Of a DNA stretch of 5,953 nt, positions 1-5,840 are shown piece after piece. Position 1 is the stretch's first letter; every line of letters starts with the position of its first letter. Both the position numbers and the translations under genes were made by a program. The notes under the pieces were generated by a model. It was given only the letters and a program-made list of their open reading frames with translations. It had not been told where the DNA came from and searched no databases. This DNA is from Chromatiales bacterium (GTDB lineage: Bacteria > Pseudomonadota > Gammaproteobacteria > UBA6429): the NCBI GenBank assembly GCA_027076405.1, contig JALTJN010000204.1, forward strand, positions 1 through 5,953, given 5' to 3'.

Positions 1-44
1 TTCTTAACAATAGTTTCTTTGTAATATTCTTGTAACCTTGCCAT
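1..44 (-). CDS. rplE: 50S ribosomal protein L5, N-terminal fragment (cut by window edge)
   Basis: L5 binds 5S rRNA and forms part of the central protuberance of the large subunit, contacting S13 and the P-site tRNA region. Only the first 14 codons and two further bases are visible; they read MARLQEYYKETIVK, which matches the start of the family (E. coli begins MAKLHDYYKDEVVKK). The ATG at 44-42 is preceded by a weak AGGT about 10 bases upstream. The gene follows rplX after 31 bases, as in the spc operon. In E. coli, S8 represses spc translation by binding mRNA near the rplE start; too little of that region is present here to judge a similar site. The identification rests on the short N-terminus plus the conserved position. 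Confidence 0.9.
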   Translation of the reverse strand, partial: MARLQEYYKETIVK

Positions 45-75
45 CTTTATTGCAACCTATATTGATTACCGATTC

Positions 76-396
76 CTAAGAATCGAGTACTTCGCCATTT
101 GACTTGAAGTAACGTACTTTACGACCGTCTTCTAATTGCTTAATACCAACGCGATCAGCCTTACCGGTAGCCGCATTAAATAAAGCTATATTTGAAATAG
201 CCATTGGCATTTCTTTATCAATGATTCCACCTGGTGCACCTGCAGCCGGATTTGGCTTCTGATGTTTTTTTACCATGTTGATACCATCTACAAGTACACG
301 ATCAACGTCTAGCATGACACGTGAAACTGTGCCGCGTTTGCCTTTGTCTTTACCTGTGATAACAATGACGTCATCACCTTTTTTAATTTTCTGCAT
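76..396 (-). CDS. rplX: 50S ribosomal protein L24
   Basis: L24 is an early assembly protein that binds 23S rRNA domain I and sits beside the exit of the peptide tunnel. The 106-residue product is near the usual length (104 in E. coli). An N-terminal KOW-type segment is visible as [20 protein letters not shown] (about residues 5-24), followed by the family blocks [20 protein letters not shown] and [12 protein letters not shown] and the C-terminal VRYFKSNGE. The ATG at 396-394 has a good ribosome binding site, GGAG followed by seven bases, placed directly after the rplN stop 14 bases away. The stop is TAG. It is second to last in the visible part of spc, between rplN and rplE, as expected. Confidence 0.98.
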   Translation of the reverse strand: MQKIKKGDDVIVITGKDKGKRGTVSRVMLDVDRVLVDGINMVKKHQKPNPAAGAPGGIIDKEMPMAISNIALFNAATGKADRVGIKQLEDGRKVRYFKSNGEVLDS

Positions 397-410
397 CGTC
401 TTACTCCGCC

Positions 411-779
411 TTACAATACTTCAGGCGCTAATGAAATAATCTTCATAAAGTTTTCGCCACGTAACTCACGAGTTACAGGTCCGAAAATACGTGTGCCGAT
501 TGGTTGGTTATTTGCGTTTAAAATAACCGCAGCATTACCATCAAAACGAATCAGTGATCCATCTGAACGACGTACGCCTTTACGAGTACGAACAACAACC
601 GCTGTGTAAACGTCACCTTTTTTAACTTTGCCTCGAGGAATCGCTTCCTTGATGCTCACTTTGATGAGGTCGCCAATAGCAGCATAACGACGTTTTGAAC
701 CGCCTAATACTTTAATACACTGAACACGACGAGCACCGCTGTTATCGGCTACGTCTAATTGTGTTTGCATCTGAATCAT
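411..779 (-). CDS. rplN: 50S ribosomal protein L14
   Basis: L14 is a 23S rRNA-binding protein on the subunit interface; with L19 it makes bridges to 16S rRNA, and it is the docking site of the silencing factor RsfS. The 122 residues cover the whole family: [20 protein letters not shown] near the N-terminus, [38 protein letters not shown], and the C-terminal [13 protein letters not shown] and [11 protein letters not shown]. It is one residue shorter than E. coli L14 (123) because of a gap in the loop just before [10 protein letters not shown]. The ATG at 779-777 has GGAG nine bases upstream. It heads the spc gene set and follows rpsQ after 22 bases. No separate promoter is visible in that gap, so read-through from the S10 genes is likely (inference). 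Confidence 0.98.
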   Translation of the reverse strand: MIQMQTQLDVADNSGARRVQCIKVLGGSKRRYAAIGDLIKVSIKEAIPRGKVKKGDVYTAVVVRTRKGVRRSDGSLIRFDGNAAVILNANNQPIGTRIFGPVTRELRGENFMKIISLAPEVL

Positions 780-801
780 TGCTGATTACTCCGTAAAACT
801 T

Positions 802-1068
802 CTAAACAACGGTTGCCCGTTCTACAATATTCTCTAACATCCATTTCTTACTTTTAGAAAGTGGACGACATGCAACGATAGTCACTAAATCACCTTCGTT
901 ACACTCATTACTCGCATCATGTGCGTGTAATTTAGTTGAACGTTTAATATATTTGCCATACACAGGATGTTTCACCTTGCGCTCAACCATTACTGTAATC
1001 GTTTTATCCATCTTGTTAGATGTGACTCGACCGGTTACGGTACGTTTAGCTTTAGTTTCTTCAGTCAT
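802..1068 (-). CDS. rpsQ: 30S ribosomal protein S17
   Basis: S17 is a primary 16S rRNA-binding protein of the small-subunit body, with an OB-type beta barrel. The 88 residues show the family blocks [14 protein letters not shown] (about 13-26), the signature [20 protein letters not shown] (about 33-52) and [10 protein letters not shown] near the C-terminus. It is slightly longer than E. coli S17 (84) through a short N-terminal extension, [12 protein letters not shown]. The ATG overlaps the rpmC stop by one base (TAATG at 1070-1066), so translation is probably coupled; AGGT inside the rpmC 3' end is the likely ribosome binding site. The stop is TAG. It is the last gene of the S10 set in the E. 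coli order. Confidence 0.98.
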   Translation of the reverse strand: MTEETKAKRTVTGRVTSNKMDKTITVMVERKVKHPVYGKYIKRSTKLHAHDASNECNEGDLVTIVACRPLSKSKKWMLENIVERATVV

Positions 1069-1262
1069 TATGCATTACCTGCTTTTTCATTCAGGATGGT
1101 TTTAACACGGGCAATATTACGACGAGCCGCTTTAATTTGATGCGGTTGTGTTAACTGACCTGTACCCTGCTGCATACGCAGATTGAATTTTTCACGTGCT
1201 AACTCCAACAATTCTTTATTGAGGTCTTCAACACTCTTATCTCGTAAATCATTCGCTTTCAT
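1068..1262 (-). CDS. rpmC: 50S ribosomal protein L29
   Basis: L29 is a small helical hairpin protein that lies next to L23 at the tunnel exit, where nascent-chain factors dock. The 64 residues compare with 63 in E. coli. [20 protein letters not shown] forms the first helix, followed by the family signature [15 protein letters not shown] and a second basic helix, [17 protein letters not shown]. The ATG at 1262-1260 shares one base with the rplP stop (TAATG). The upstream purine run GGACGG inside the rplP 3' end is a poor ribosome binding site, which suggests re-initiation by ribosomes finishing rplP (inference). At its own 3' end it overlaps rpsQ in the same TAATG manner. Confidence 0.98.
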   Translation of the reverse strand: MKANDLRDKSVEDLNKELLELAREKFNLRMQQGTGQLTQPHQIKAARRNIARVKTILNEKAGNA

Positions 1263-1675
1263 TACAATACCGTCCGAGTTACAAACGTAGTTTGAAGTGG
1301 AAGTTTAGCGGCTGCTAAACGGAATGCTTCACGAGCAATCTCTTCAGAAACACCTTCCATTTCATATAAAACACGGCCTGGCTGAATTTGGCATACCCAA
1401 TATTCAACATTACCTTTACCTTTACCTTGACGTACTTCTAAAGGCTTTTGCGTAATTGGTTTGTCCGGGAAAACACGAATCCAGATTTTACCACCCCGCT
1501 TAATATAACGAGTCATCGCACGACGAGCTGCTTCAATTTGACGAGCAGTAAGACGACCACGACCAATTGATTTTAAACCATATTCACCAAAGCTGACCTT
1601 ACTACCACGTTCAGCTAAACCGCGATTACGGCCTTTCATTTGTTTGCGGAATTTAGTCCGTTTAGGCTGCAACAT
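1262..1675 (-). CDS. rplP: 50S ribosomal protein L16
   Basis: L16 is a late-assembly protein that organises the A-site finger region and helps place aminoacyl-tRNA. The 137 residues (E. coli 136) start [11 protein letters not shown] and contain [27 protein letters not shown] (about 38-56), [12 protein letters not shown] (about 64-75), [11 protein letters not shown] and the C-terminal [12 protein letters not shown]. Arg82, in the segment VRQGKGKG, lines up with E. coli Arg81, which is hydroxylated by the oxygenase YcfD/RoxA; the one-residue offset comes from an insertion near residues 22-26. The ATG at 1675-1673 has a strong AAGGGGAA sequence whose first bases belong to the rpsC stop, TAAGGGGA. 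The gene ends in the TAATG junction with rpmC. Confidence 0.98.
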   Translation of the reverse strand: MLQPKRTKFRKQMKGRNRGLAERGSKVSFGEYGLKSIGRGRLTARQIEAARRAMTRYIKRGGKIWIRVFPDKPITQKPLEVRQGKGKGNVEYWVCQIQPGRVLYEMEGVSEEIAREAFRLAAAKLPLQTTFVTRTVL

Positions 1676-1689
1676 TTCTCAAATTCCCC

Positions 1690-2364
1690 TTAACCTGCAG
1701 CGGTCTTTGAAGACTTAGTTTCAGCTTCTTGCATGCCGATAACTTCACCTTTAAAGATCCAAACTTTTACACCAATGATGCCGTATGTTGTGTTTGCTTC
1801 TGCAACACCATAATCGATATCAGCACGTAAAGTATGCAATGGCACACGGCCTTCGCGATACCATTCAGTACGAGCAATTTCAGCACCATTTAAACGGCCT
1901 GCAACATTGATACGAATACCACCAGCACCAATACGCATTGTATTTTGAACTGCACGCTTCATTGCGCGACGGAACATAATCCGGCGCTCAAGTTGTTGTG
2001 CAATACTTTCAGCAACTAACTGTGCATCAAGTTCTGGCTTACGAATTTCTTCGATGTTGATATGAACGGCAGGTAACCCCATCATTTTAGTGACGTCGTT
2101 ACGTAAACGCTCAATATCTTCACCTTTCTTACCAATTACCAAACCCGGACGTGCCGTGTGAATAGTAATATTGGCATTACCCGCAGTACGTTCAATTTGT
2201 ATGCGACTAACTGAAGCTTGTGACAATTTCTTTTTCAGAAATGCTCTCACTTCCAGATCAGAATTAAGAAACTCTGGATACTGTTTTGAATTTGCATACC
2301 ATTTGGACGTCCAATCTTTAACGATTCCAAGGCGTATACCAGTAGGATGTACTTTCTGACCCAT
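1690..2364 (-). CDS. rpsC: 30S ribosomal protein S3
   Basis: S3 lies at the mRNA entry channel in the small-subunit head and contributes to unwinding of mRNA secondary structure. The 224 residues begin [15 protein letters not shown] type II KH domain carries the GxxG loop as GKKG at about 78-81, and the C-terminal domain includes [24 protein letters not shown] and [13 protein letters not shown]. The three basic residues linked to helicase activity in E. coli (R131, R132, K135) are present at the same numbers. The tail is about nine residues shorter than in E. coli (233) and lacks its lysine/arginine-rich end. The ATG at 2364-2362 follows GAGAG six bases upstream, right behind the rplV stop. 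Confidence 0.98.
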   Translation of the reverse strand: MGQKVHPTGIRLGIVKDWTSKWYANSKQYPEFLNSDLEVRAFLKKKLSQASVSRIQIERTAGNANITIHTARPGLVIGKKGEDIERLRNDVTKMMGLPAVHINIEEIRKPELDAQLVAESIAQQLERRIMFRRAMKRAVQNTMRIGAGGIRINVAGRLNGAEIARTEWYREGRVPLHTLRADIDYGVAEANTTYGIIGVKVWIFKGEVIGMQEAETKSSKTAAG

Positions 2365-2375
2365 AAGTTTCTCTC

Positions 2376-2708
2376 TTACTTGTCCGCAACACGTAAAGTG
2401 ATGTGGCTTGTACGTTTAAAAATATGATTAACCGCGCCTTTAGCACGTGGACGCCAGCGTTTAGCTGTCGGCCCTTCATCAACAAATACTGTTGATACTT
2501 TTAATTCATCAATGTCCGCGCCTTCGTTATGCTCAGCATTTGCAATAGCAGACTCGAGGATTTTTTTCATAATCTCTGCGGCCTTCTTATTGCTGAAGGT
2601 TAAAGTTTCCAGTGCACGTTCAACTGGTAAACCGCGAATTTGATCGGCAACTAACCGCACTTTTTGTGCAGAGATGCGCGCATGACTTAACTTAGCTGAA
2701 ACTTCCAT
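2376..2708 (-). CDS. rplV: 50S ribosomal protein L22
   Basis: L22 binds 23S rRNA; its long beta-hairpin lines the peptide exit tunnel and, with L4, forms the constriction sensed by arrest peptides and touched by macrolides. I start it at the ATG at 2708-2706. This gives 110 residues, [16 protein letters not shown] onward, which align without a gap to the 110 residues of E. coli. An ATG one codon upstream (2711) and a TTG two codons upstream (2714) are alternatives, but AGGA at 2719-2716 lies seven bases from the chosen ATG, four from the first ATG and only one from the [19 protein letters not shown] and [14 protein letters not shown] are typical. The hairpin tip, [13 protein letters not shown] at about 83-95, departs from the usual PRAKGRA pattern. 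The exact start could be one codon longer. Confidence 0.96.
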   Translation of the reverse strand: MEVSAKLSHARISAQKVRLVADQIRGLPVERALETLTFSNKKAAEIMKKILESAIANAEHNEGADIDELKVSTVFVDEGPTAKRWRPRAKGAVNHIFKRTSHITLRVADK

Positions 2709-2715
2709 CATCAAA

Positions 2716-2723
2716 TCCTATTA
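2716..2723 (-). promoter_or_regulatory. rplV ribosome binding site fused to tandem rpsS stops
   Basis: On the minus strand this reads TAATAGGA. The rpsS stop TAA is followed in frame by TAG, and the second stop runs into AGGA, the Shine-Dalgarno core for rplV. Its spacing favours the ATG at 2708-2706. Ribosomes terminating on rpsS would sit on the rplV initiation site, so coupling is plausible (inference). Confidence 0.65.
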
Positions 2724-2993
2724 TCTCGACTTCTTATCAGCCACATGGCCACGATAAGTACGGGTTGGTGAAAACTCACCTAACTTATGGCCGATCATGT
2801 TTTCATTGATCATAACTGGAACATGCTGGCGACCATTGTATACAGCGATAGTCAAACCAATCATGTCAGGCAAAATCATTGAACGACGTGACCAGGTTTT
2901 AATTGGTTTTTTTACATTTGATGCTTGAGCTGCCTCTACCTTTTTAGCAAGGTGAGTATCAACAAAAGGACCTTTTCTAATTGAACGTGGCAC
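2721..2993 (-). CDS. rpsS: 30S ribosomal protein S19 (GTG start)
   Basis: S19 sits in the small-subunit head with S13, near the A- and P-site tRNAs, and makes intersubunit contacts. The 90 residues read [20 protein letters not shown] onward, with [20 protein letters not shown] (about 33-52), YNGRQHVPV and the signature [16 protein letters not shown] near the C-terminus. The start is GTG at 2993-2991: the family begins MPRS, and the next methionine is near residue 39. The upstream AGAG, eight bases away just after the rplB stop, is weak, so initiation probably leans on coupling with rplB 12 bases away (inference). The C-terminus ends in ADKKSR, two residues shorter than E. coli. The gene ends in tandem TAA TAG stops. 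Confidence 0.97.
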   Translation of the reverse strand: MPRSIRKGPFVDTHLAKKVEAAQASNVKKPIKTWSRRSMILPDMIGLTIAVYNGRQHVPVMINENMIGHKLGEFSPTRTYRGHVADKKSR

Positions 2994-3005
2994 AGTGGCT
3001 ACTCT

Positions 3006-3833
3006 CTATTTTTTGTTACGACGACGTACAATCATATTGTCTGTACGTTTGTTACTACGTGTTTTATAACCTTTAGTCGGCGTTCCCCATGGTGAAACAG
3101 GATGACGACCACCAGATGTACGACCTTCACCACCACCATGCGGGTGATCAACGGGATTCATAGCAACACCACGAACCGTTGGACGAACACCACGCCAGCG
3201 CGTAGCACCGGCTTTACCTAACTTACGTAAGCTATGTTCTGGATTACTAACCGAACCAATCGTTGCACGACAGTCGATTAATACTTTACGCATTTCACCT
3301 GAGCGTAAACGTAAAGTTGCATGGGCACCTTCACGCGCAACAAGTTGCGCCGAAGCACCTGCACTACGTGCAAGTTGAGCACCTTTGTTGACCTTCATTT
3401 CAATACAATGAACAGTTGAACCAACAGGGATATTACGTAGAGGTAAAGTATTACCTGCTTTAATCGGTGCTTCCTGACCTGACATCAATTCATCACCAGC
3501 AGTTAATCCCTGAGGCGCGATAATATAGCGACGCTCACCATCTGCATATAATACCAAAGCAATATAGGCACTACGGTTAGGATCATACTCAAGACGTTCT
3601 ACTTTTGCAGGGATACCATCTTTATTGCGTTTAAAATCGATAACGCGATAGTGCTGCTTATGTCCACCACCACGATGACGTGTTGTGATGCGACCAGTAT
3701 TGTTACGACCACCTGATTTAGATTTCTTCTCTAATAAAGGCGCATATGCTTCGCCCTTATGTAAATCAGAATTTACAACTTTAACGACGTGGCGTCGTGC
3801 AGGTGATGTCGGTTTTGTTTTTACTAAAGCCAT
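3006..3833 (-). CDS. rplB: 50S ribosomal protein L2
   Basis: L2 is one of the most conserved large-subunit proteins. It is needed for subunit association and tRNA binding and supports the peptidyl transferase centre. The 275 residues (E. coli 273) show an N-terminal basic region, [20 protein letters not shown] (about 38-57); an OB-like part with [12 protein letters not shown] and [12 protein letters not shown]; an SH3-like part with GQLARSAG-like [19 protein letters not shown] and DCRATIG; and the C-terminal signature [13 protein letters not shown]. His230 corresponds to the conserved E. coli His229 studied for peptidyl transferase. The ATG at 3833-3831 has AAGGA nine bases upstream, with an ATG-TAA start-stop lying between them. 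It follows rplW by 27 bases. The stop is TAG. Confidence 0.98.
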   Translation of the reverse strand: MALVKTKPTSPARRHVVKVVNSDLHKGEAYAPLLEKKSKSGGRNNTGRITTRHRGGGHKQHYRVIDFKRNKDGIPAKVERLEYDPNRSAYIALVLYADGERRYIIAPQGLTAGDELMSGQEAPIKAGNTLPLRNIPVGSTVHCIEMKVNKGAQLARSAGASAQLVAREGAHATLRLRSGEMRKVLIDCRATIGSVSNPEHSLRKLGKAGATRWRGVRPTVRGVAMNPVDHPHGGGEGRTSGGRHPVSPWGTPTKGYKTRSNKRTDNMIVRRRNKK

Positions 3834-3848
3834 TACATTAATTCCTTA
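3831..3848 (-). promoter_or_regulatory. rplB translation start with an ATG-TAA start-stop
   Basis: The minus strand reads TAAGGAATTAATGTAATG. AAGGA is the ribosome binding site. A first ATG at 3838-3836, four bases after it, is followed at once by TAA, whose last base is the A of the rplB ATG (3833-3831), nine bases from AAGGA. The real start is the second ATG, since the family begins MALVK/MAVVK. Whether the first ATG is ever used cannot be told from sequence. Confidence 0.6.
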
Positions 3849-3860
3849 AAACTGCGTTCG

Positions 3861-4157
3861 CTATTCAGCGCCAATAAAGTTAATGTCCTGGCCCTCTTGC
3901 AAACGAATGTAGGCTTTCTTCCAGTTATTACGGCGGCCTACACCATTTTGAGTGCGCTTGGTTTTGCCTTTAACATTGGCAACCTGAACATTCTCGACAT
4001 TAACTTCGAACAGCATTTCAATTGCGCCCTTAATTTCTTTCTTAGTTGCAGTGTTTGCAACGCGGAAAACAATCTGGTTCGCTTTTTCAGCAGCATTCGT
4101 CGCTTTCTCAGAGACATGAGGGCTTACTAAGATGTTCATCAAACGTTCTTGATTCAT
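3861..4157 (-). CDS. rplW: 50S ribosomal protein L23
   Basis: L23 lies at the tunnel exit and is the main docking point for trigger factor, SRP and the Sec translocon. The 98 residues (E. coli 100) start [19 protein letters not shown]; Glu17 in PHVSEK corresponds to E. coli Glu18, the residue that binds trigger factor. Further on are [39 protein letters not shown] (the tunnel-side loop) and [17 protein letters not shown]. The ATG overlaps the rplD stop by four bases (ATGA at 4157-4154), a standard coupled junction, and GAGGAG with good spacing lies inside the end of rplD. The stop is TAG. Confidence 0.98.
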   Translation of the reverse strand: MNQERLMNILVSPHVSEKATNAAEKANQIVFRVANTATKKEIKGAIEMLFEVNVENVQVANVKGKTKRTQNGVGRRNNWKKAYIRLQEGQDINFIGAE

Positions 4158-4774
4158 GCCAATGTCTCCTCTATTTTCTTAACTGCACCAGCAGTCATAA
4201 TTACTTTTTCGAAACGGATTAAACTAACCGGATCGATGTTATTTGCATCGCAAACACCAACATGGTGCAAGTTACGAGTTGATAAGAATAAGTTATCACT
4301 CATATCTTCTGTCACAATCATGACATTGCTTGTACCCAATTTACCTAAACGCTCAACCATGTCTTTGGTTTTAGGTGCATCAACAGAAAAACTGTCTACA
4401 ACTACCAAACGTTCGGTACGAACCAATTCAGACAAAATTGACTGAATCGCAGCACGGTACATCTTGCGATTAAGCTTTTGCGACCAGTCTTTTGGACGAG
4501 CAGCAAATGTTACACCACCTGAGCGCCAAATCGGGGAGCGGATTGTACCAGACCTTGCGCGTCCTGTCCCCTTTTGTTTCCAAGGTTTTTTACCACCGCC
4601 TCGAACATCAGAACGAGTCTTTTGAGCACGAGTACCTGAGCGAGCACCAGCTAAATAGCCAGTTACAGCCTGATGTACCAATGCTTCGTTAAATTCACGC
4701 GAAAAATTGGCATCAGAGACTTCAATACTTTTTGTTGAAGCTTTGCCCGTCGCGGTTGTTAATTTTAATTCCAT
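4154..4774 (-). CDS. rplD: 50S ribosomal protein L4
   Basis: L4 binds 23S rRNA domain I, and its extended loop reaches the exit-tunnel constriction opposite L22. In E. coli it also represses its own operon through the S10 leader. The 206 residues (E. coli 201) include [20 protein letters not shown], the tunnel loop [19 protein letters not shown] (about 59-77), the signature [32 protein letters not shown] and the C-terminal [19 protein letters not shown]. Lys68 in WKQKG matches E. coli Lys63, a site of macrolide-resistance changes, and is unaltered. The ATG at 4774-4772 has GAGG eight bases upstream, immediately after the rplC stop. The product is five residues longer than E. coli near its N-terminus. 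It ends in TGA, overlapping rplW. Confidence 0.98.
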   Translation of the reverse strand: MELKLTTATGKASTKSIEVSDANFSREFNEALVHQAVTGYLAGARSGTRAQKTRSDVRGGGKKPWKQKGTGRARSGTIRSPIWRSGGVTFAARPKDWSQKLNRKMYRAAIQSILSELVRTERLVVVDSFSVDAPKTKDMVERLGKLGTSNVMIVTEDMSDNLFLSTRNLHHVGVCDANNIDPVSLIRFEKVIMTAGAVKKIEETLA

Positions 4775-4786
4775 CGCGATTTCCTC

Positions 4787-5425
4787 TTAGCCTTTCACTG
4801 CTGGTTTAACTATCACGTTGCCACCCTTAGAACCGGGAACAGCGCCTTTAACCAATAATAAGTTGCGTTCTACGTCTACACGCACAACTTCCAGATTTTC
4901 ACCAGTACGAGTTGCTGCACCCATGTGACCAGACATTTTCTTACCTTTGAAAACACGGCCCGGCGTCTGATTTTGTCCGATAGAACCATTTGATCTATGA
5001 GAAATCGAGTTACCATGCGTCGCATCTTGCATTGAGAAGTTATGACGTTTAATACCACCCTGGAAACCTTTACCCTGGCTAGTACCCTGAACATCAATCT
5101 TTTGACCTTCTTCAAAAATATCGACTTTAATTTCACCTTTCAGTTCGAAGTCATTTCCTTCGTCTTCCGCTAAACGGAATTCCCAAAGACCGCGACCTGC
5201 TTCTGTACCAGCCTTAGCATAATGACCAGCTAAAGGCTTAGTTACACGAGATGCCTTACGCGAACCGGTTGTTACTTGCACAGCTTTATATCCATCTGTA
5301 TCAAGTGACTTGATTTGCGTAATACGGTTTGGTTCTACTTCAATAACTGTTACAGGTACTGAATCACCAGCGTCTGTAAAGACACGTGTCATTCCTACTT
5401 TGCGACCAACTACACCAATTGTCAT
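4787..5425 (-). CDS. rplC: 50S ribosomal protein L3
   Basis: L3 is an early assembly protein that binds near the 3' end of 23S rRNA, with a long loop approaching the peptidyl transferase centre. The 212 residues (E. coli 209) start [20 protein letters not shown] and contain [47 protein letters not shown] (about 114-130), [20 protein letters not shown] and [17 protein letters not shown]. Gln153 in the GQNQ segment lines up with E. coli Gln150, methylated by PrmB. The ATG at 5425-5423 has GGAG eight bases upstream. It follows rpsJ by 23 bases and precedes rplD by 12, the standard S10 order. The ending VKPAVKG is typical. Confidence 0.98.
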   Translation of the reverse strand: MTIGVVGRKVGMTRVFTDAGDSVPVTVIEVEPNRITQIKSLDTDGYKAVQVTTGSRKASRVTKPLAGHYAKAGTEAGRGLWEFRLAEDEGNDFELKGEIKVDIFEEGQKIDVQGTSQGKGFQGGIKRHNFSMQDATHGNSISHRSNGSIGQNQTPGRVFKGKKMSGHMGAATRTGENLEVVRVDVERNLLLVKGAVPGSKGGNVIVKPAVKG

Positions 5426-5448
5426 TTTCTTAACTCCAGCAATGCTTC

Positions 5449-5763
5449 TTATTGCAACTGAATCTGCACGTCAACGCCGGCAGCCAGATCCAATTTCATT
5501 AATGCATCAACCGTTTTATCTGTTGGATTTACAATATCCATCAAACGCTTATGCGTACGTAGCTCATATTGATCACGAGCATCTTTATTTACATGCGGCG
5601 AAATCAGAATAGTGAAGCGTTCTTTTTTCGTAGGTAAAGGAATAGGACCTTTTACCTGAGCACCGGTACGTTTAGCCGTATCAACAATTTCTAAAGCAGA
5701 TTGATCGATTAAACGATGATCAAATGCCTTTAGGCGTATACGTATATTCTGATTCTTAGCCAT
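5449..5763 (-). CDS. rpsJ: 30S ribosomal protein S10 (NusE)
   Basis: S10 is a small-subunit head protein. As NusE it also pairs with NusB on boxA RNA in transcription antitermination and binds NusG to couple transcription with translation. The 104 residues (E. coli 103) begin [20 protein letters not shown] and include [20 protein letters not shown] (about 29-48), the signature around the extended loop [20 protein letters not shown], and the C-terminal [20 protein letters not shown]. The ATG at 5763-5761 follows GAGAAAAG a few bases upstream, a moderate ribosome binding site. It is the first S10-operon gene and lies only 63 bases after the tuf stop, so it may be transcribed from upstream; no convincing promoter is seen in the gap. 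Confidence 0.98.
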   Translation of the reverse strand: MAKNQNIRIRLKAFDHRLIDQSALEIVDTAKRTGAQVKGPIPLPTKKERFTILISPHVNKDARDQYELRTHKRLMDIVNPTDKTVDALMKLDLAAGVDVQIQLQ

Positions 5764-5826
5764 AAACTTTTCTCTATTCGAATTTAATATTCTTAAAAAT
5801 TTCTAGTGAATAATTACCTGAGGTAA
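5764..5826 (-). other. Intergenic gap between tuf and rpsJ
   Basis: This is the longest non-coding stretch in the window, 63 bases and AT-rich. It holds the right half of a large inverted repeat that begins in the end of tuf, a run of five T on the minus strand at 5799-5795, and the rpsJ ribosome binding site. A weak TTCACT / TATTAA pair (5810-5805 and 5789-5784) with 15-base spacing is too poor to call a promoter. No structured leader of the E. coli S10 kind (about 170 bases) fits here. Confidence 0.7.
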
Positions 5827-5833
5827 TTATTCA
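5807..5833 (-). terminator. Hairpin at the tuf stop, possible weak or attenuating terminator
   Basis: The arms TGAATAATTACC and GGTAATTATTCA are perfect complements of 12 bases around the loop TCA. The tuf stop TAA lies inside the left arm. On the minus strand the stem is followed by eight bases and then TTTTT (5799-5795). The stem is AT-rich, with few G-C pairs, and the T run is short and displaced, so full termination is doubtful; partial termination, an mRNA end stabiliser or a processing site are equally possible. The inverted repeat is directly visible; the function is inference. Confidence 0.4.
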
Positions 5834-5840
5834 ATTACCT
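5812..5840 (-). repeat. AGGTAATT direct repeat around its complement (alternative hairpins)
   Basis: On the minus strand AGGTAATT occurs at 5840-5833 and again at 5819-5812, with the complement AATTACCT between them at 5828-5821. The middle copy can pair with the first (8 base pairs, loop GAAT) or with the second as part of the longer 12-pair stem, but not with both. The first copy lies within the last tuf codons (K-V-I), so a ribosome ending tuf would cover it. Confidence 0.6.

Noticed and set aside
1..75. S8 translational repressor site near the rplE start
   Set aside because: Only 44 bases of rplE are present and no stem resembling the 16S helix 21 target could be drawn with confidence.
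780..801. Separate spc promoter between rpsQ and rplN
   Set aside because: The 22-base gap holds only the rplN ribosome binding site; no -35/-10 pair was recognised there.
2171..2359. Plus-strand open frame of 62 codons opposite rpsC
   Set aside because: It lies wholly opposite the conserved S3 gene, has no recognisable domain and is explained as a shadow of the rpsC coding frame.
3897..4445. Two plus-strand open frames opposite rplW and rplD
   Set aside because: Both mirror strongly conserved coding sequence, resemble no known family and have no supporting operon context.
4492..4692. Plus-strand open frame opposite rplD
   Set aside because: It is antisense to the conserved L4 tunnel loop, with no recognisable product.
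4876..5136. Minus-strand 86-codon frame inside rplC in another frame
   Set aside because: Its lysine, arginine and valine-rich composition is what a frame shift of the L3 gene gives, and the real frame aligns to L3 throughout.
5310..5612. Plus-strand 100-codon frame opposite the rplC and rpsJ ends
   Set aside because: It crosses the rplC/rpsJ junction opposite two conserved genes and has no family resemblance.
5784..5810. Possible promoter for rpsJ (TTCACT, 15 bases, TATTAA, minus strand)
   Set aside because: Each box matches consensus at only four of six positions, the spacing is short, and AT-rich sequence gives such pairs by chance.
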